DNA of 64,000 bases from CAVOHU01 sp963843385 (lineage in GTDB: Bacteria > Acidobacteriota > Vicinamibacteria > Vicinamibacterales > JAKQTR01). Position 1 is the first letter of the stretch. Every line of letters starts with the position of its first letter. The position numbers and the translations under genes are program-made. A model generated the notes under the pieces. That model was given only the letters and a program-made list of their open reading frames with translations, did no database searches and was not told the DNA's origin. The stretch is from positions 248,001 through 312,000 of the forward strand of contig CAWJJY010000001.1 in the NCBI GenBank assembly GCA_963843385.1. Reading direction: 5' to 3'. Of this stretch, positions 61,260 to 64,000 are shown piece after piece.

Positions 61260-63386
61260 TCAACGCGTGCGCTGAGCCGAGACAATGGCCTCTGTGTCGA
61301 CGGCGATGCCCGTGTCGGTGGGCCTATCCGGCACGCTCCGGCTTGGCCGGTACTTGATGACGACGACGGTGATGTCGTCCTCCTGCGGCGCGGTGCCCGC
61401 GAAGCCATCGACACTTACGAAGATCCGGTGAACGATACCCGCGGCGGAGTCGGTCAGCCCGCCGGCCAGGCACGCTTCGATCCTCTGCGTGCCGAAGGAT
61501 GCGCCCTTCGGGTCCAGCGCATCACACACGCCGTCGGTATAGATGACGAGACCCTCATCCGGCTGGAACTGAAGATCCGTCACGGGGAACGCCGACTCTT
61601 CCACGACGCCCAGGGCGGAGGCATTCGCCACCGCCAGGGATTTCACGGTGCCGTTCCGGCCCAGCCAGTACGGAAGATTGTGGCCGGCGTTGACGACCTG
61701 GAGCCAGCCGGTGTGGAGATTCAGGCAGCCGGCGAAGGCCGTTACGAAGACGGCGCGGTCGTTGTCGCGGCACAGCTCGCGGTTCATCCGCGCGACGACC
61801 TCGGGAAGCGACAGGCCCGAAGTCGCGATCGCGCGAAACAACGTCTGCGCCACCGCCATCAGCAGCGCCGCCGCGATGCCCTTTCCGGCCACGTCTCCCA
61901 CGATGAACCACAGGTGATCGCCGGCGACCAGCATCTCGAAGAGGTCGCCGCCGACGTTGCGGGCCGGCCGGAGCTCGGCGCCGAGATCGACCTCGGGCCG
62001 ATTGGGCACACCCCGCGCGAGCATGCCCATCTGGATGTCGTGCGCCAGCGCCAGCTCGCGATCGAGGACCTGTCGCTTGGCCGCTTCTTCCACCAGCGCG
62101 AGGTTGCGGACGCGCAGGGCGGCGGCCGACGCGAGCGACACGAGCAACTCGAGGTCCTGTTCGGAGAATCGCTTGACGTGCATCCGCGAGTAGAGCGCGA
62201 TCATGCCCAGACATCCGTCGGCATCGAGCAATGGAGCCGCAACGATGCTGCGAACGCCGGACGCCAGGATGCTCTCCGCGCCCGAGAACCGCTCGTCGAG
62301 CTGCGCGTCGAGCACCAGGGCCGCCGCGCCCTTGACGGTGACCTCCTCGGCCAGGCGCCGGGACACCAGCAGGCGGCCGGTCGAGCGGGGCGACTGGCGC
62401 TCCGCGGCCTTGTAGAGCTCGCCGTCGGCCCCGCGCAGGAAGATGGCGGCGTCCTCGGGCTGCAGCACCTCGAAAGCCCTGTCCAGGATCATGTCGAGCA
62501 GCTCGGCACGGGAGATGGGCCTGGCCAGCGCGCGGTGCACCTCGTTGAGCAGGCGCAGCCGGGACGAGGCTCCCGCGTCGGATCCCGCGATTTGCATCAT
62601 CTCCGCGGCCGGGCGGAGCAGGGAGACCACCGATTCGTCGGCTGGCGCCGGATCGATCGCGGTGGCCGCCCGCGGCGGCGCCGTCTTCTGGCCCGGCGTT
62701 CCGACCACCAGCCTGGTGTCGCCCACCCGGATCGCGTCGCCGGACTTGAGAGCGATGGGCTCCGACAGCCGCTGCTCGTTCAGCAGCGTTCCGTTCCTGG
62801 ACCCCAGATCCTCGACCAGCCAGGCCCCGCCCTGGCGAAAGACCCTGGCGTGGCGCCGCGAGACGCTGTGATCCGTGACCGTGACATCGGCCTGATCCGA
62901 GCGCCCGAGGATGACAGAGTCCGACGTGAAGGTCCGCTCGAAGTACTTGCCGCCCGGAGCTTCGACGTGCAGCAGGAGCGGCGCGGTGTCCAGGCCGGTG
63001 GACGCGTCGCGGCCAGAAGCCGTGGTGGTGTGGAGGTCCGGGGCCTTTGGCGCCTCGGCGGAGCCGGACGCCGAGATGGCGGCGCCGGTGGACTTGAAGA
63101 GCGGAAGAAAGCCCGCCAGATCGAACACCTGCCGAACGGATTCACCGAGGTTCGAGAGCTCGAAACTCCCACGGCCCCCGCTCAGCCGCTTGGCCGCGAC
63201 GAGCAGCACGCGCAGGCCCGCGCTGGAGATGTAGTCGACGCGCGAGAAATCCACCACGAGCTTGCGCTCGCCGGCGTCCAGCGCCGCGCTCAGAGCCTTC
63301 TCCACCGCATCGCTCGTCGTGCTGTCGATGCGGCCCGCCGGGGCGACGACGATCGTGTCACCGCGCTTGACCTGCCGGATTTCCAT
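61260..63386 (-). CDS. STAS-FHA-GAF-PP2C phosphatase (RsbU/SpoIIE-type)
   Basis: A 708-residue partner-switching regulator. In order: STAS/anti-anti-sigma domain (about 1-105; VDFSRVDYISSAGLRVLLVA, with the phosphorylatable Ser in SSAG), FHA domain (about 135-225; VILGRSDQADVTVTDHSVSR, RHARVF, DLGSRNGTLLNE), GAF domain (about 280-420) and SpoIIE-type PP2C phosphatase (about 460-690; RNVGGDLFEM, VGDVAGKGIAAALLMA, NAGHNLPYW, LVIYTDGVCDA, EDDITVVVI). It should dephosphorylate an anti-anti-sigma protein; here that domain is on the same chain. ATG 63386 is chosen for the AGGAAG site 7 nt upstream. It lies 113 nt downstream of the RsbW-like gene. Confidence 0.92.
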   Translation of the reverse strand: MEIRQVKRGDTIVVAPAGRIDSTTSDAVEKALSAALDAGERKLVVDFSRVDYISSAGLRVLLVAAKRLSGGRGSFELSNLGESVRQVFDLAGFLPLFKSTGAAISASGSAEAPKAPDLHTTTASGRDASTGLDTAPLLLHVEAPGGKYFERTFTSDSVILGRSDQADVTVTDHSVSRRHARVFRQGGAWLVEDLGSRNGTLLNEQRLSEPIALKSGDAIRVGDTRLVVGTPGQKTAPPRAATAIDPAPADESVVSLLRPAAEMMQIAGSDAGASSRLRLLNEVHRALARPISRAELLDMILDRAFEVLQPEDAAIFLRGADGELYKAAERQSPRSTGRLLVSRRLAEEVTVKGAAALVLDAQLDERFSGAESILASGVRSIVAAPLLDADGCLGMIALYSRMHVKRFSEQDLELLVSLASAAALRVRNLALVEEAAKRQVLDRELALAHDIQMGMLARGVPNRPEVDLGAELRPARNVGGDLFEMLVAGDHLWFIVGDVAGKGIAAALLMAVAQTLFRAIATSGLSLPEVVARMNRELCRDNDRAVFVTAFAGCLNLHTGWLQVVNAGHNLPYWLGRNGTVKSLAVANASALGVVEESAFPVTDLQFQPDEGLVIYTDGVCDALDPKGASFGTQRIEACLAGGLTDSAAGIVHRIFVSVDGFAGTAPQEDDITVVVIKYRPSRSVPDRPTDTGIAVDTEAIVSAQRTR

Positions 63387-63499
63387 GCGAGCACTCTTCC
63401 TGCCCATTTCCCCCGGAACGACGGCCTGGTCACGCCTCCGATGCCGACCACGCCGTCGGGCCGCCCCCGGAGCCGGCCCGGCGCGGACGCACCGGCCTC

Positions 63500-63973
63500 T
63501 CAGGGACGCGGACTGGCTGGCGCGTCTGGCCCGGTCGATGCGGATTCCCCGGCCGGGAGGCGGCGCGCGAACACGAACCGGTTTCGCTCGCCCTGCCTCT
63601 GGTAGGACACCCGGTCCATGAGGTTCCTGACGAAGTGCACCCCCAGCCCTCCCGGCCGCCTGGCGTCCAGCGCCGAGGCGGTGTCGGGAGCCGGCAGCGA
63701 GAGAGGGTTGAATGCCGGGCCGTCATCGAGGACGGTGACCTCGAGCGTGTCATCCGACCACGTGAACACAGCCTCGACGTACCCGTCCGGCCTGCCGGAC
63801 AGCCCGTGGCCGATGCTGTTCGACAGGACCTCGTCGAGAGCCAGGCCCATCTGCCACGCCGCATCCGTCGCGATCCCGCAACGAAGGCGAAAGTGCTCGA
63901 ACGCCTGGCTGGCCTGGCGCAGGCCTTCTGGTGTGCCTGGGATGCGGACGGCAGCTCGTTCGGTTGGTGGCAC
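63500..63973 (-). CDS. RsbW-like anti-sigma factor kinase (start may lie further upstream)
   Basis: A 157-residue GHKL ATPase of the RsbW/SpoIIAB group, which binds a sigma factor and phosphorylates its STAS antagonist. The N box is LALDEVLSNSIGHGLSG, the G1 box VLDDGPAFNPLSLP and the G2 region GGLGVHFVRNLMDRVSYQRQ. The frame remains open to the window edge, so the GTG at 63973 is only the best start seen; the gene may begin outside. Its likely partner is the STAS domain of the phosphatase directly downstream on the same strand. No sigma-factor gene of the SigB type is visible. Confidence 0.88.
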   Translation of the reverse strand: MPPTERAAVRIPGTPEGLRQASQAFEHFRLRCGIATDAAWQMGLALDEVLSNSIGHGLSGRPDGYVEAVFTWSDDTLEVTVLDDGPAFNPLSLPAPDTASALDARRPGGLGVHFVRNLMDRVSYQRQGERNRFVFARRLPAGESASTGPDAPASPRP

Positions 63974-64000
63974 CTCGGACGCCCCGGGGGAATCGACCGC

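Overview
The window is GC-rich, densely coded DNA from a Gram-negative bacterium. Several traits point to the Acidobacteriota, probably the Vicinamibacteria: three PknB-type kinases fused to TPR or beta-propeller domains, TonB receptors with an N-terminal carboxypeptidase-regulatory domain, a sortilin-like BNR-repeat protein, TIGR02999-like ECF sigma factors and the futalosine menaquinone pathway. This is inferred from gene content; no rRNA is present to confirm it.

Layout. 0-3 kb: end of an isc cluster (hscA, fdx, iscX), an exported protein, mqnD and a zinc-finger-like protein. 3-8.5 kb (minus strand): a cobalamin-riboswitch-controlled btuB-btuD-btuC-btuF uptake operon whose btuF is frameshifted. 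8.6-16.3 kb: yjbQ, mqnE, Mn-type sodA, a peroxiredoxin-like gene with an in-frame TGA and SECIS-like hairpin (a probable selenoprotein), moaB-moeA, a GH3 NagZ-like hydrolase and tRNA-Arg(ACG). 16.4-24.5 kb: an accessory island beside the tRNA, with a wrecked type I restriction locus (hsdM, hsdS and hsdR fragments around an intact DUF4143 ATPase), a kinase-TPR protein, gene debris and a tripartite HipBST toxin-antitoxin operon. 24.5-40.8 kb: a sortilin-like protein, a kinase with a beta-propeller, a 2180-residue surface protein with four 429-bp tandem repeats, and an ECF sigma/kinase-TPR pair. 40.8-46.3 kb: a copper-type TonB receptor (frameshifted) with a Cys-rich exported protein, a helical exported protein, a ferredoxin reductase-like flavoprotein and a second ECF sigma factor. 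46.6-54.6 kb: a membrane-anchored ECF-sigma fusion overlapping a TonB-type outer-membrane protein, a small beta-barrel, and a HELQH-cytochrome c fusion. 54.6-61.2 kb: a TetR-controlled efflux operon whose RND pump is fused to its own TolC. 61.2-64 kb: a partner-switching module (STAS-FHA-GAF-PP2C phosphatase and RsbW-like kinase).

The most interesting items are the probable selenoprotein at 11.4-11.9 kb, the RND-TolC polyprotein, the sigma fusion coupled to an outer-membrane gene, HipBST with an apparently leaderless promoter, and a dispersed family of heptamer arrays that tend to abut stop codons. Five apparent frameshifts in four genes are all of the one-extra-base type, so some may be assembly errors.
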